Below, one piece after another: positions 33,301-45,131 of a stretch of DNA of 64,000 nucleotides. Below the pieces are notes generated by a model. The model searched no databases, was not told the DNA's origin, and saw nothing but the letters and a program-made list of their open reading frames with translations. Within the stretch, counting starts at the first letter, position 1. Each line of letters starts with the position of its first letter. Origin of the DNA: Triglochin maritima (taxonomy: Eukaryota; Streptophyta; Magnoliopsida; Alismatales; Juncaginaceae); assembly GCA_963682175.1 (NCBI GenBank), contig OY821786.1:33845501-33909500 (forward strand). The letters are read 5' to 3'. Position numbers and translations under genes: made by a program.

Positions 33301-35171
33301 CATTGAAGTGGCTTCTCCACATGATTTTTGTTGTTCTTGGAGTTCCTGTGTTCATTTTCTATGGGTTTTTTAATGTTAAATTAATATGTGATTTAAGCAT
33401 TTGTTAGATATCGATATGTCAAATAATCCTCGTGATTGCTCTATCCATTCATTAAATTAGTGTTCTCTAACTCCCTTACATGTATAGAAGTTATAAGAGT
33501 ACCTTTGAAATCAAAATACAGGTTAGTTGAGGGGAAGGGGTGGGGGACAATAAGTACAAGCTGAAGGAATGATACTGAGATATGATCTGATAAAAAATAA
33601 AATGTATTTTTCTTATTTGTTCTAATTTTTTCTGACCATTTCAAAAAGATTAAGGATTTCTACTTCTGCAATAAATCAGGACGAAGGCTGGGTTGACATC
33701 TGCTGCAGAGAGCATAACTGATAGCCTCCGCCGCACTAGGCAGCTGATGGTTCAAGTAATGATTTTTGCCTTCCTGCTTTTTTATGTTACTGTCTATTCT
33801 TGTCGTCTGTAGTTTCTTATACTAAATAATCTAATACGAACTGATCCACAGGAAGTTGAGAGGAGTGAAAATACATTGGCCACTTTTGGTATGTTTTTCA
33901 TATATCTCAATCTGTTATGATATTGGAAACATAATTTTGGTGTTTCTGCCTTCAAAGTCTTGATGATCAACGTGGTTCAGTTTTTGAACTGTAATGATAG
34001 TTCTGGGAATGCCCTAGGCGGTTCCTGTGAGTGAATATTCCTTTTGCTAGGGAATTTAACTCTGGGCCAGATCATTTACTGGTTCTGGAAGAACTTGGCA
34101 TTTAAACATCTGGTCTGGTGGTCAATCACATGATTCAATATTCCCTTCATCTTAAATGAATGAACAATTCTTGCTCAACACATCTTTAGCGGTATAGGAC
34201 TATAGGTTTTGCTTCTTTGTGTATCTTGTTAATAGTGCGACCCGACTGGGTTACCCAAGTTAGTGGAATCCTTGACCTTACAATAGTTATTTACAATGAT
34301 TTTTGCCCTGAAATAGCTTGAATGGGTAGAAGGACCTTTCAGAAAGAATCTTGCCTATAGTAAAATGAGCGATGCTTGGATCAGTGATGTATATTGTCTC
34401 TCCAATCGTGGCCTTTTTCACATGTATGAGCAGATTTGTCCATTACGTAACTATACTGCAATACAATGTGATTTATGGCATGACATACTTTCTGGGTATT
34501 GACTTTGATTTTTAAGATGGTTAACCTAGTCAAGAGTCCCATCTTTAGGAAAACAGTATGACTGCAACTGCCATCTGGCTAAACAATCTTTAAGCACCAA
34601 ATAAAAGGCTAAACAATCTTTGTATATGCATATTTCTTTGTTCAAAAATGCTACCTGTTTGAACTTTGAAGTATGATATTGATCACTCTGCTTTACGATA
34701 CACAGAGGAGTCAACAACTGTACTGAAGAAGGCTGAAAGTGAATATAAAGGTCACCGTTCTTTGCTCGGAAGGACGCGAAACCTATTGAGCACAATGAAG
34801 AGCAAAGACGTTCTGGACAGGTCAATTTCTGAAAACATAACCTGCAATCAATCCTAACTGGTTATGAAGCATGGATTCAAGACCACGCTAAACATATAAT
34901 TTAGTGTTGCTAATTCCATTTTCCCTTGTCAAGCAGAACGATACTAATTGCTGGCTGCTTCTTGTTCTCCTGTGCGGTCCTATATGTTGTCTCGAAGCGA
35001 ATTGGGATTCTAAAATTGCAGAGAACCCTTACATCTGCCATCAAATCGGGCTCGTTGTCTTCGACGTTCCAGAAAATCGGAGCTAGAAATGGTCCTAATC
35101 CGGTTGATATAAGAGTCAACCCAGTTCCTAATATGGGAATTCATCCCGGTCCCATGCACGATGAGCTTTGA
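30389..35171 (+). CDS. SEC20: SEC20 family SNARE, vesicle transport protein (7 exons)
   Basis: Exons 30389..30672, 32486..32555, 33166..33221, 33680..33755, 33852..33888, 34706..34820 and 34937..35171 join in phase to give 290 residues. The N-terminal part (MSEDEVESAVSKSKAKWAQT) is helical. The Sec20 SNARE region spans roughly residues 125..210, with STIRRRNLQTKAGLTSAAES, RRTRQLMVQEVERSENTL and GHRSLLGRTRNLLSTMKSKD. It is followed by one membrane anchor (TILIAGCFLFSCAVLYVV, about 214..232) and a basic lumenal tail. The protein lacks a C-terminal HDEL but ends HDEL-like as MHDEL, which equals an ER retrieval signal when the last four residues HDEL are read. Sec20 acts with Ufe1/Use1 and the Dsl1 complex in Golgi-to-ER fusion. 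The start at 30389 is the first ATG fitting the conserved N-terminus. Intron 1 is 1.8 kb and holds copies of the exon 1 end. No defects. Confidence 0.93.
31127..31900 (+). repeat. Degenerate tandem duplications in SEC20 intron 1, including copies of the exon 1 end
   Basis: The exon 1 end GGAAGGACGAGTACAAGAG with its GT donor (30655..30674) reappears at 31673..31693 (GGAAGGATGAGTACAAGAGG), more decayed at 31297..31314 (AAATGAGTACAACAGGTG) and weakly at 31158..31170. A second marker, TTAAGCTTGTGATGTGC followed by (C/T)A(A/G)G(A/T)TGAACT, recurs at about 31128, 31454 and 31852. Together they indicate several rounds of local duplication. Confidence 0.7.
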
Positions 35172-35738
35172 AGGTTTCATTTCCTTTACCATTCCATTTT
35201 GCTTGTTTCTCTTCTTGCAGATATGTGGTTTTCTGTGGAAAAAAACAAGAGCCAACTGTAAAGAAAACATTATTTTGTGGTCTGTTATTAGATCTGCCTT
35301 TCTTTCCTATCTCCTTTCAGAATCAAATTTTTAACATTATGTTGATCCACACTTGTACAATTGTGCATGTTATTTTGTACTGAGCTGATCTAGGAGAGTA
35401 TACATGTCTTCTCGAATTGCACCATTTTTCTTTCTATTGTGTTTGGCAGAGGTGGTAAGTGGTATTGCAGGGATGTGTCCTTGATCTTACTTGTCAATTT
35501 ACCTTTCTCAATTCATGTTCGTGTTTTATATGGAAATAACTAATCTCAGATGATGTTAGTTAGATTATTAGCCCAATAGCAACGAGGCCGACAGTAAATG
35601 TCTTGACAAAAATAGCATGATAATGCTCTCGGTCTTCAATGCACGAATCTTAATCTTTCTTATAAATAAGAAAATAAATAAGAAATGTTACTTGTCATAA
35701 TAATAAAAAATTGTTGAATAAGCGGGTGGTATGCATTA
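35172..35738. other. SEC20 3' UTR and spacer
   Basis: T-rich sequence that probably includes the SEC20 3' untranslated region. No further gene seen before the hAT-type element. Confidence 0.4.
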
Positions 35739-35746
35739 TACAGAGA

Positions 35747-36836
35747 TAGGGTTGTAAACTTCGAGCATGAGCCAAAAATTCCGATCGGAAAATAAATGAG
35801 CCGAGCTGAGTGAAATCCACTGTTTGTTCACTTGACTCGGTTGCTCGTATATACACATACAGGTATACATCTATATACATACACAAAATGTACATTACAA
35901 ATATACATTTATTCATTTACCCATTACTATTTACCAAATTCAATTATCTAAATACTCATTGATGCCTTACCACTTGGCTACACTCCATGTCCAAGGCTGG
36001 TCTTCTGGTTTAGATATGTTTTTACAATTGATTTCTTTTTTTTAAGAAAAGTTGAGCAAAATTGGCATATCCTCTCAGCACTGCATTTCGCTACGTTAAA
36101 TCTACCATTTTACATTACTACCTTATCCTTAATCATCAAATTCTATATTTTACCCATCTTGCTCCCGTCATCATTGCTTATCGTCCCATTCCTCCCATTA
36201 TTGTTGTCTTGAATGCCAAATATTTTCTTTGATGTAATAATTTTGTTTTTTGGATATTTGATGCAACAGATAAACACACACACATATATATATTTCCTGT
36301 TTTTTCGTAAAGTCAGATGTTATGGTTGTTTACACTTGTTATTTAGATATATTTTTTCTACTGGAAAAATTTGAAGTTGATGAGATATTAGTGGAGAGGA
36401 TTATGTTGACATGAATATGATTTGTTATAGTATTACATTAATGTTGTTGCTATGTTTGTTGACCACGTAATAAAGTCATAATGTTGTGATTTTTAATAAT
36501 GCGATGAATGAGAAGTCATGATATTATGATGACTCATGTGAGCTAGAAATTAAGTAGAAACAACAGATTATGTATATAATATGTGTCAATAGTAGTTGTC
36601 CTTGCATTTCCAACTGCAAGCAAGAGATCATTTTCTAATGAAACGAGTCAATGAGCCGAGAAGGCTCACAAGCAAACGGGTCGAGTCGAGTGGCTCGCAA
36701 GCCAGAAATGAGCTGAGCACGAGCGCAATTTTTGCACTCGAACCGAGCCATGAGCGAGCCATAAGCCGGTCCAAAATTAAACGAGCCGAGGTCGAGTCAG
36801 TTTTACTCGCTCAAAATTGGCTCGATTACAACCCTA
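35747..36836. mobile_element. Non-autonomous hAT-type element (GAGCC family), 1090 bp
   Basis: The element begins TAGGGTTGTAAACTTCGAGC and ends GGCTCGATTACAACCCTA, an inverted pair. The flanks are TACAGAGA (35739..35746) and TAGAGAGA (36837..36844), an 8-bp duplication with one change. Both subterminal zones are rich in GAGCC/GGCTC words, while the long AT-rich middle has no coding capacity. Confidence 0.8.
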
Positions 36837-36844
36837 TAGAGAGA

Positions 36845-38406
36845 GGGGCAAAACTACCAACACTTGAAAAGTTAAAAAATAACTGCAACATTTTAAAGGT
36901 CAACTCACAAGGCCAATGTGCTGCCGAGCCTAAGGACCTGAGACAAACTACAATTAAACTTTTCTTTTCTCATGCTTCACAAAGAAACTCTTATTCCGTA
37001 AGAGGTAGGAAATACCATTGACATTATTTTGTCAAATATGAGATCAGATGGAGAAGAAAAAATAATCTGATTTGGTATTCTGATATTTATCATGAAAATA
37101 TCAGGAAAGATGTGGAGCGAAAAACTATGGAAGAAATCAAGAAATGTATGAATGTCGTGGTTAATGGTGACCTTAGACAAGTCAAAGACCCAAGTTTGAG
37201 TACCTTTTAGTTCAAACAATGAACTATCTTTATTAAGTATTTGTCCAAAAGTTAATTACCTAAGGTATGAATAGAAAATCGAATTCGGTAGGAGAATACA
37301 GAGAACCCTAGCGAAGGTAACACTAACAAGCAACAAATTATCCAACTCACAAGCAAGACACGATGCCAACAACAACTACTTAGGTCGTGTATGGTACAAG
37401 ACATTAGTGTATATTAATTATTAAGTACGGTATCAAATACAATCCAAGTTAGAATATATCAAAAAGAAATTCTTCAAAAGAAATACATTTTTTATATTTT
37501 AAACACCGCACACTTATAATCCAACATAAGATATGTCACTGTCATTGTTTCGCTTAATAGATAATTCGCAAAACCAAATGCATTCTATATTTCTATAGAC
37601 GCAAATACAAACAAAATATGAAATATCTATTGCAGAGTTACAATTAAGTAACTAAGATCTCCTAATTGTTTGTCCTGTAATACAATCAGCTCCGGAGCTT
37701 CGGCAATTGTAGAGCTCCAATAGCGATGATGTGGAATTATCCGTGGACTGAAGATAGAGTTCCAAAAGAATTAAAAGGGTTAATGTAAATTTTCCTTTTC
37801 ACCATATTGCTATCAAATTGGAAGTTGAATTTGACAAGAATTTGGGACGGCTTTAGTGTGAAAAACAAGAGTAAATAACAATCCTCCAATTGGTGGATTG
37901 GAATAGATTAGATTAGGTAATTATACATTTGATTTGGGGGAGTAGGTGTGGTCGTTGAGCCCTAACAACCCACACACACGGCGACCAATCATGGGACCAC
38001 TTCTAGCAAACTCATAGTGGTCGTCACGAATTACATACGTCCACGTGTCAAAGGATTTAGTAATTGGTGCGATTGGTTTGCAAGAAAATATCATGAAAGT
38101 GAGGAACTTGACTTCCATAACGAATTTGGGTGATTGATTCCAATGGAAACTTAATGAAATTCTGGAAGTTTAGTTCCAATAGTTTCACAACCTTATAATT
38201 TTGTATTTTGAATGAATTCCTCCATTTCCGCTTAAAGTAAAATTCTTTGACTTCCTCCTAACCAATTATACCTTAAGTTGTGGACGGAAGTGTGCTTCTG
38301 GATCAATCTTCGGCCTAGTACATCTTCCCATTCAGCCAACCTTCACACATACTTCAATTTGGCTTCAAGTCCTCTTTCTGGTTTTTGTTAGAAATTAGTT
38401 TAATTT
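36845..38406. other. Intergenic, no gene seen
   Basis: AT-rich, apparently unique sequence. I found no convincing coding frame, terminal repeat or RNA gene. Confidence 0.3.
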
Positions 38407-39060
38407 TGTTAAGGCGTAAACATATTAAAACGGTTAACCGGTGGATAAGTCTGGTCGACCGAAATTATCAGTAGCGCTCAAATGTGAAGAACGGTCAACC
38501 GGTGTTGGAAACCGTTCGACCGAAAATAACATGCACTTTTCGGATGTGAAGGTCGGTTGACCGGTGTTGGACACAGTTCGATCGAAAATAACAGGAACTT
38601 TTTTGGAGTCAGAAACGTTTCGAAGGTGAAGATAACCGTGGATCTTAAACGACCGATCGACTGTTGCTCACGTTTTCTGCATGTTTTCTGTACGGTTTTG
38701 AGTCGTCTATTTAAGGGCTTTTGAGTCATAACTTGTACACAACGTATTATTTCTATTTTCTTCATTGAGTATTGAGATATTAGAGTTAAAGAAAGATTTA
38801 GAGTGTTTTGGATGACATATTGTCTTCATAAACTTGTGATCTCGGTTGATTCTTTTGTTGGAGAAGCGGAAAAAGAAAAGAAAACTCGCAGGAGACCCCC
38901 TAATGACGTAGGCATATTGCTGAACCATGTAAAATGCATGTGTCGTGGTTGTTTCAGATATGCGTTCATTTATTACTTGTTTCTTTATCTTTGTGTGTGT
39001 GTTTTGTTGCGTATAAAGTTTGGGAGAGAGCAAGAAGTTAGTTTTTCCCATATCAATATT
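38407..39060 (+). mobile_element. Probable Ty1/copia LTR fragment
   Basis: It starts at a TGTTAAGGCG and carries two ~80-bp degenerate repeats with GGTCRACCGGTGTTGGA (near 38490 and 38560). Downstream are TATTTAAGGGCTTTTGAGTC (a possible promoter and cap region) and then GACGTAGGCATATTGCTGAA followed by CCATGTAAA, a stretch typical of the R/U5 part of plant copia LTRs. No second LTR, primer site or coding region is seen, and the 3' end and target duplication could not be fixed. Confidence 0.5.
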
Positions 39061-39782
39061 TATTTTCGTATTCCGCTATGTATTTTAACTCATTGTCGTG
39101 TAGTAGTATCTTTAGATCATCTCCCAACATTTTTTACCGGAGTCAATCCTCAATTCCGTACATTTAGTACCAATTTAACCCTAATTTGAACGAAGTCGTA
39201 CCTTCAATCTCATCCGAAGTATATCCTAAAGTTAAAATTAGAAATATGATTTGCAAATAATACAATAATATCAGAAAATAACAGTGAATATTTTGAAAAT
39301 TAGTAGATTTTTAAAGTTAGAGTGAAGTGATACATATGCCGACATAATTCAAGGATGACGTAATTGATGGTTCATTAAAATCACGTGTACAATGTACTAT
39401 ACAACTTCTATTTTTGTTTAGAAAATGGAATATTTGCAGCTAACCATAAACGTAATCGTGAGGTGACCACGTGGTGACAATCTGGACGATTGTGACCGTC
39501 CGATCTGGATAAACGACGCCGTACAGAATAGGCGCAGGTTAGCCAGCTTTCATGTCCCAACAAACCTCCACTTCCACCAAGGCTAAACTAATAATTTCGT
39601 TTGCAAATTGCGTATTTGGTTTACTATTTTCTAGTTTTGGTATTTCAGTCCTGGACTTTGGTGTTGTTCAATGTGAATCCTTGAAAGGAAACCGAAATTC
39701 GACTTTCGTACCATTTGTATCTTAAGCATTGGCTTAACCAATAGTCCAATAAGGTGGTGTAATATTTACAATCATTTAAGGG
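39061..39782. other. Intergenic, no gene seen
   Basis: AT-rich sequence with a short GC-richer patch near 39460..39560. No coding frame or element is recognised. Confidence 0.3.
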
Positions 39783-40693
39783 TTATTTGCTTGGGTGCCA
39801 CCAAGAAATAACTAAATTGGCTTTATGCCACCTGGTTTTGACTATTTGGACTAATATCATAGAAAAATCAAACTATTTATCTTAATGTCATAAGAAAATA
39901 AAATATATACATTTATGTCATTCCGTCGGTAAACCGTTAATTTTTCTGTTAACGTCCATTAAGTATATTAATATTTAATGGAGATTTTGTAGATTCACCC
40001 TGAATAAACAAAAAATTCATAAAATTCATTATGTGTTTTAAAAATTACAAAAAAATATTCAAAAAATCATAAAAATATTATTTATTTTTAATATTTTAGT
40101 ACAAGATTCTGATAATTGATAAAAAGATTTTTTATACAAAAAATAATAATATTTTTGTCAATCTGACCCAAATTCCAACCATATCCGACCTCCGTTTCGA
40201 TCCAAACTTTCACGTAAATATAGGTTTAGGAGTGTATTAGGGATACAAAAAAATTAAGAAAAAAACGTCGAATGTGTGTTAAATAATGAGTTTTTGAAGT
40301 TCAAATAGACAAAGTGTTACAAAATTAAAGTTCAGGGGAGATAACTCTTAACTTTGAAAATTAAGGGGGGCAAAGTGATACCAAGACATAGTTCAGGAGG
40401 GCAAACTGTAATTACCCAAATTTGTTTGTAATTTTTACAACACATATAATGAATTTTATGAATTTTTGGTTTATTCAGGGTGAATCTACAAAATTTCCAT
40501 TAAATATTAATATACTTAACAGACGTTAACAGAAAAGTTAACGGTACCGACGGAATGACATAAAGGTAAATATTTTATTTTCTTATGACAATAAGATAAA
40601 TAGTTTGATTTTTCTATGGCATTAGGCCAAATAGTCAAAACCAGGTGGCATAAAACCAATTTAGTTGTTTCTTGGTGGCACACAAGCAAATAA
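39783..40693. mobile_element. Foldback/long-TIR element with ~260-bp inverted arms
   Basis: The left arm (39783..~40045) starts TTATTTGCTTGGGTGCCACC, and the right arm (~40430..40693) is its near-exact reverse complement. Matching blocks include CACCTGGTTTTGACTATTTG, CGTTAATTTTTCTGTTAACG and TTCACCCTGAATAAAC. The ~385-bp centre contains, on the minus strand, GGGTAATTACAGTTTGCCCT (from 40424), which looks like the end of another small element. No clear target duplication was found. The transcript would fold into a long hairpin. Confidence 0.85.
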
Positions 40694-41270
40694 GTGGAAA
40701 GAATTTAGTTATAACTAAGACAGTGACCACGTAAAGAGAGCAGGTGAAGCGGGGAGGAAAATGTGAAAGTTAATAAATGTTATTATTTCAAACGATAGTA
40801 TAACATTATGGTTTTAATGTCTCTCAGAATTATTTAATTAAGAGTTAAGATGTTTGATTGCACAAATATTCATGAAAGATATTAAAAGTTAGAACCTAGA
40901 AAGTATATATATATGAAGATGGAGATTTGATCTCAATCAAGAAATTGGAAGTTCTTGAGGTCATTCGCAATATCAAAATCTCTCAAATATCCCAAATAAC
41001 ATCCCAAATAACATCCCCCACCTATCACACTCTAATTGCATAAAGTTTTACAACACCATAAGGAAAGTGTAACGACGTTTATGTGGATGGTATATACACT
41101 CATTCAAAGGGAAAATGGTAACTTTACTTAATTTCAAACTAGAAAACAAACTAATGCATTCCCTTCCATCTTTTTGTAAAGCACATTTTGCCCCACCGTT
41201 CCTCCACTGTCTAATGTCTATCCACCACAAATCAATTTTATTGTTGACAATTGACATTGTTCAATTTGTC
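40694..41270. other. Intergenic, no gene seen
   Basis: AT-rich spacer containing the word ATCCCAAATAACATCCC in tandem near 40990..41015. No gene or element identified. Confidence 0.3.
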
Positions 41271-41600
41271 TGTGACACTCGAAATTAAGACATTTAAAGT
41301 TGATCTTTTTTTAAATCAAACTTAATCACATTTATTGTTATCTCTTAAGTTATAACGTATTAAAATTTTAGGTCAATCGAAATTAATTTAACCGTTGATC
41401 TAAAATGTTCATATTTTAACGACTAAATCTACTGATTTCGAAGTGTTCGGATCATGGTCTACGATGATCCATTTGATCTTAAAAAATTATCATATGTTCC
41501 TTATATATAGTATATCTCACCCGCAAATTTTCATAGAATAAACTAACCAGAGAGTGAAGGGACTGAAAATGTGGTGACACAGCCAAGATGGATGTAGACC
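41271..41600 (+). repeat. Dispersed repeat block A, copy 1
   Basis: It begins TGTGACACTCGAAATTAAGA and ends near GAAAATGTGGTGACACAGCC. A second copy in the same orientation is at 53832..54460. Shared stretches include ATTGTTATCTCTTAAGTTAT and ACCGTTGATCTAAAATG. The inverted TGTGACAC/GTGTCACA termini suggest a small mobile element, but the similarity continues past them. Confidence 0.75.
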
Positions 41601-41619
41601 TTCTACATATATATGTTTC

Positions 41620-41865
41620 CTTATATATAGAGAGAGAGGGGAGAGATTTACAAACCTCCAAAAATTTGACGCTCGACTTACACTCCATCTCAACTTCTAG
41701 ATCAGTAGTTCATGTTTGTCAACTCACTTCTCCCAACTCAAGACAACCAAACAAAGGGACCAACTAACAAAAGAATAAAAGAAAAAAGTTAACACACTAA
41801 CTTCTTATTAACAAAAACATGACTTTTCACATTCCCATGTTAGTACCAACGAATTTAGCACCATT
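41620..41865 (+). repeat. Dispersed repeat block B, copy 1 (inverted copy at 53.3 kb)
   Basis: This block (AACTTCTAGATCAGTAGTTC, CAAGACAACCAAACAAAGG, CATTCCCATGTTAGTACCAA) is the reverse complement of sequence at about 53250..53770. The other copy is interrupted by a hAT-type element; here the site CCCATGTT (41834..41841) is empty. Confidence 0.8.
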
Positions 41866-42217
41866 TTTATTTATCATTTTTGTAACTTTACATGAAGGTA
41901 TAATCTAGCGGGAGAAACATGGCTCCAACAAATATTTGAAATTCAAAGTTCTTGGGTCCATTTTTGTACTGAATTGCTAAACATCGTCCCAAAATTACTT
42001 AAATCGTCCCTTGAAATTACCAAATTGCCCTTCCTCCTATTTTTGCTTATATATCTCACAATTTCACGCTTTTCTCAAAACTTTCTCTTCTTATACCTAC
42101 TACAGAAGATTACGAATGTCTCGGAGGCCAGGCAAGCAGCCAGCAGTTCCCCCGGTGTACCCGTATACGGTAACCTTACGTTATTTATTTGTTTTCAAAA
42201 AAAAAATTAAAAAAGTG

Positions 42218-42406
42218 GTCGGCGTCCGAGGGAAACGCCCGCCCCATGCGGGGGGCGTCTCCCTCGGACGCCGACCATTAGCGGGAGACGTCTGCGGAAG
42301 ACGTCTCCCCGATGGAGGAGACATCTTCGAAAGACGTCTCCCCTAAGGAGGAGGCGTCTCCGACAGACGCCTCCACCATGCGAGAGGCGTCTCTCGCAGA
42401 CGCCTC
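42218..42406. repeat. Five consecutive hairpins (GGCGTCT/AGACGCC type) in PMD intron 1
   Basis: The first palindrome (42218..42275) has 16-bp arms GTCGGCGTCCGAGGGA/TCCCTCGGACGCCGAC around an inner GCCC..GGGC fold. Four shorter ones follow at about 42283..42310, 42314..42342, 42350..42374 and 42384..42406, each (G)AGGCGTCT-N5-AGACGCCTC or a close variant, with spacers of 4 to 10 bases. Confidence 0.9.
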
Positions 42407-42489
42407 CACAATTTTTTTTATTAAATCTGATAATTACTTTAATAAATTGTGATAAATCTGAAAATTTAATTTAACAAATTCTTATTAAG

Positions 42490-42665
42490 TTTAACATTTG
42501 TGATATTTAGTTTTAACAATTTTTGATATAGTTTAACAATTGTTTTAATTTAGTTTAACAAATTTTGATTTAGTTTAACAATTGTGATAATTTAGTTTAA
42601 CAAATTTTGATTTAGTTTAACAATTGTGATAAATATGATAATTTAGTTTAACAAATTTAACAAAT
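42490..42665 (+). repeat. AT-rich tandem repeat TTTAGTTTAACAAWTTTTGA
   Basis: About eight units of 20 to 23 bp alternating TTTAGTTTAACAAATTTTGA and TTTAGTTTAACAATTGTGAT lie between the hairpin array and the second exon of the PMD gene. Confidence 0.8.
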
Positions 42666-44746
42666 TTGTATTTAAAATTTCAATTAATAGTCATCGGGTC
42701 ACAATGGAGAGAAAGACAAGTCGATACCATTACACGTCTTCCGTTCTTTTGAGGATGATTCAGCACCGCGTCATCCACGTAGACGGGGGATATCTGCTTC
42801 GGTCAGGAGGCAGAGAGATGCATTACGTCGTCGTGAGGAGGATGATGATTCCTTCGATGATGAGCATGTAGACAGTCCCGACGACGGGAGCGACGATGAT
42901 GACCCGTATGAGTTAGAGCGCCCAGAGGTGGAGAGGCAGGGGGAGTATAGCAGAGGACGTGGTCGAGCGGGTAGTTCTACTTCCGCCGGATGGATGGTGC
43001 GGAAGGGTAGGGGTGGGAGGTTTACGACCGGGGATTCGAGCTCGTGCACTGTAGATCCTTGCGCTCAGAAGAAGAAGAGGGTCCATGACGATTCTTGGAT
43101 CGTGAGCAGTATGACGCCTGGTGGTCCTTTAGATGGGAGTGTCATTCCTAGTTTCTGGGGTCACATCGCTAGACAGATCTTGGACGGAGAGGATCGGAAG
43201 GTTCTGAAGTGTCATAATCGGCATAGAGCCTGTACAGCACTACAGGGTTGGCGGTCTACACTGAGTGCTGATATCAGAGAGGAGATTAGTGCCACGCATT
43301 TGGGGCACTTACCGTACAACATGTTCCCTTATCTCGACATGCCTTTGATTTCTGCGTTTGTGGAGCGGTGGCAGCCTGACACCAACACTTTTCACATGCC
43401 TTTCGGAGAGATGACGATCATGCTTCACGATGTTTTCCAGATCCTGCGCATTCCTGTGGATGGTCGTCTGGTTAGTGCTCAGGGGTCGACGTCTGAGCTG
43501 AGGTGTTATGTGGCAGAGTTGCTTGGTGTCACACCTGATGGTCTGGCGAGAGATACATCTTTATGGAGTGGTGGTGGTGTCGGCATCGACTCCCTTGAGG
43601 ACCTATGCAGACGGGCACGACCTCCGCGGGCCGATGATACACAGTTGACAGCGTACCTATTCTTGATGCTCGGAGCCGTCTTGTTTGTCGACAAGAGTGG
43701 TTGCCGGATCAGACCACGCGATCTATTGGAGGCTAGGGACCCAGACACCATTCCTGAGTACTCGTGGGGCTCATCGACGTTGGCATACCTGTACCGTCAG
43801 CTTTGGATAGCTAGCCGTGCGGATTGTTCTGGGATTGCAGGTTGTCTTACGCTGCTGCAGGTGTGGATATACGAGTACTTTCCCGCCCGCATCGTGAGCG
43901 GAAGATTATCGAGGAGGGTCATCCACGTTCGGGTATGTGGGCCGTCCGGAGCGAGGACAAGAGCGATGGACGATTGCGTTCAATCCGCGCACGGCTAGAG
44001 CAGATGACTGCATCAGAGGTATCAAACTTTACACCATTTACATTTATTTATTTAATTTTAAGATGTATTATTATTAATGTGTTAAAGTTTAGGTGGAGTG
44101 GTTACCCTATGGTCCTGACCCAGCAGCAGAGGTCTCGAGGACTTTATTGATGGGCATTATTCGTTATCAGGATATCATAGAGCCTTATATGCCCGATCGT
44201 GTTTTGCGTCAGTTAGAATATGTTCAGGTGATCCCGGTTGACATCCCGACACCAGAGCATGCGGTGCGGTCTGCGACTGCAGCGACGTACGACGTCAGGT
44301 TCCCCGCTTCTACAGCGGAATCGACTTGGCGGACATTTCCGAGATCATGCCGACTGTTCCTTGGCGACTTCAGACGTAGTCGCGACCCCTCCGAGTGTGA
44401 TGCACGTTATCTTGATTGGTTCGGTAGTTACTCACATCCTGTCATCGCCCGTGGTGCCTCCCGGAGAGCAGATCGACCACCAGATAGGACGTGTGGCAAT
44501 CTGGTAATTTTTTCATTTTATCTATATTTATTTGTACCGTATATTTTGTTAATGTACGCTAATGTTAATGTTATGTGCAGTGGATGGGTAAGATGATACG
44601 GGCTGTAGAGTCATTCTTGCAGAGGAGGGATGAGTTGCCAGACGATGACATGAGAGCTGCATACGGAGATTTGGATGAGATCATACAGTCGTGGCATACT
44701 CAGTTAGGCATCTCCGACCATGATTCGGATGATGAGTAGGCTGATC

Positions 44747-45050
44747 TGTTATACCGTACTCTTAGTATTTGCATTTATATTTGTTTATCTGTCGTACTCT
44801 TATTATTTGTATTTGTGTTTGTGTTTGCTAACATGTCGTACGCTTATTGTTTGTATTTGTGTTTGCTTATCTGTCATACGCTTATTATTTTTATTTGTGT
44901 TTGCTAACCTATCGTACTATTATATATAATGCAAATAAAGCAAACATATCAAAACATATTACATAATAAAGCAACACTATATAATGTACAAACATATCAA
45001 AACATATTACATAATTGTACAAACATATCAAAACATATTACATAATTGTT
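44747..45050. repeat. Two short tandem repeats between the convergent MULE genes
   Basis: At 44747..44930 about four ~45-bp units contain CTGTCGTACTCTTATTATTT followed by GTATTTGTGTTTGCTAAC. At 44941..45050 three copies of ACAAACATATCAAAACATAT with TACATAATTG follow. They lie in the 3' flank between the PMD stop and the end of the transposase. Confidence 0.8.
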
Positions 45051-45131
45051 GCCAATATGCTATCCTATTTTGGTACTCCAGCTCCCATCCAATAACACTC
45101 TCATCTCGTATGTGAAACCACAGAGTCGTTA
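45045..45131 (-). pseudogene. Orphan C-terminal remnant of an OTU protease domain
   Basis: Just beyond the transposase stop, in another frame, the minus strand reads LWFHIRDESVIGWELEYQNR and then IAYWQQL. The same end (TLWYQMRDESVVGWEDQYQS) closes the intact OTU exon at 63220..63827. The OTU catalytic part is absent here, so an internal deletion joined the Gly/Ser/Arg-rich tail of the transposase to the last ~30 codons of OTU out of frame. Confidence 0.8.

Larger units (their letters stand above)
42116..44739 (+). pseudogene. PMD gene of the MULE, one frameshift
   Basis: Exon 1 is 42116..42169 (MSRRPGKQPAVPPVYPYT). Exon 2 is 42691..44018, exon 3 44093..44503 and exon 4 44581..44739, ending LGISDHDSDDE. 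Exon 2 has an Arg/Asp-rich acidic-basic stretch, a PRRR/QKKKR basic patch, then the PMD core: MPLISAFVERWQPDTNTFHM, DVFQILRIPVDGRLV, FVDKSG and EYSWGSSTLAYLYRQLWIA. At about 43885, YEYFPA is followed by a frame change relative to the homologous copy at 62090, which has seven extra bases there. The later part (RKIIEEGHPRSGMWAV onward) continues in the next frame. Exons 3 and 4 are open. No transmembrane or enzyme motif is seen. The role of PMD cargo in MULEs is unknown; host PMD proteins MAIN/MAIL1 act in silencing. Confidence 0.82.
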
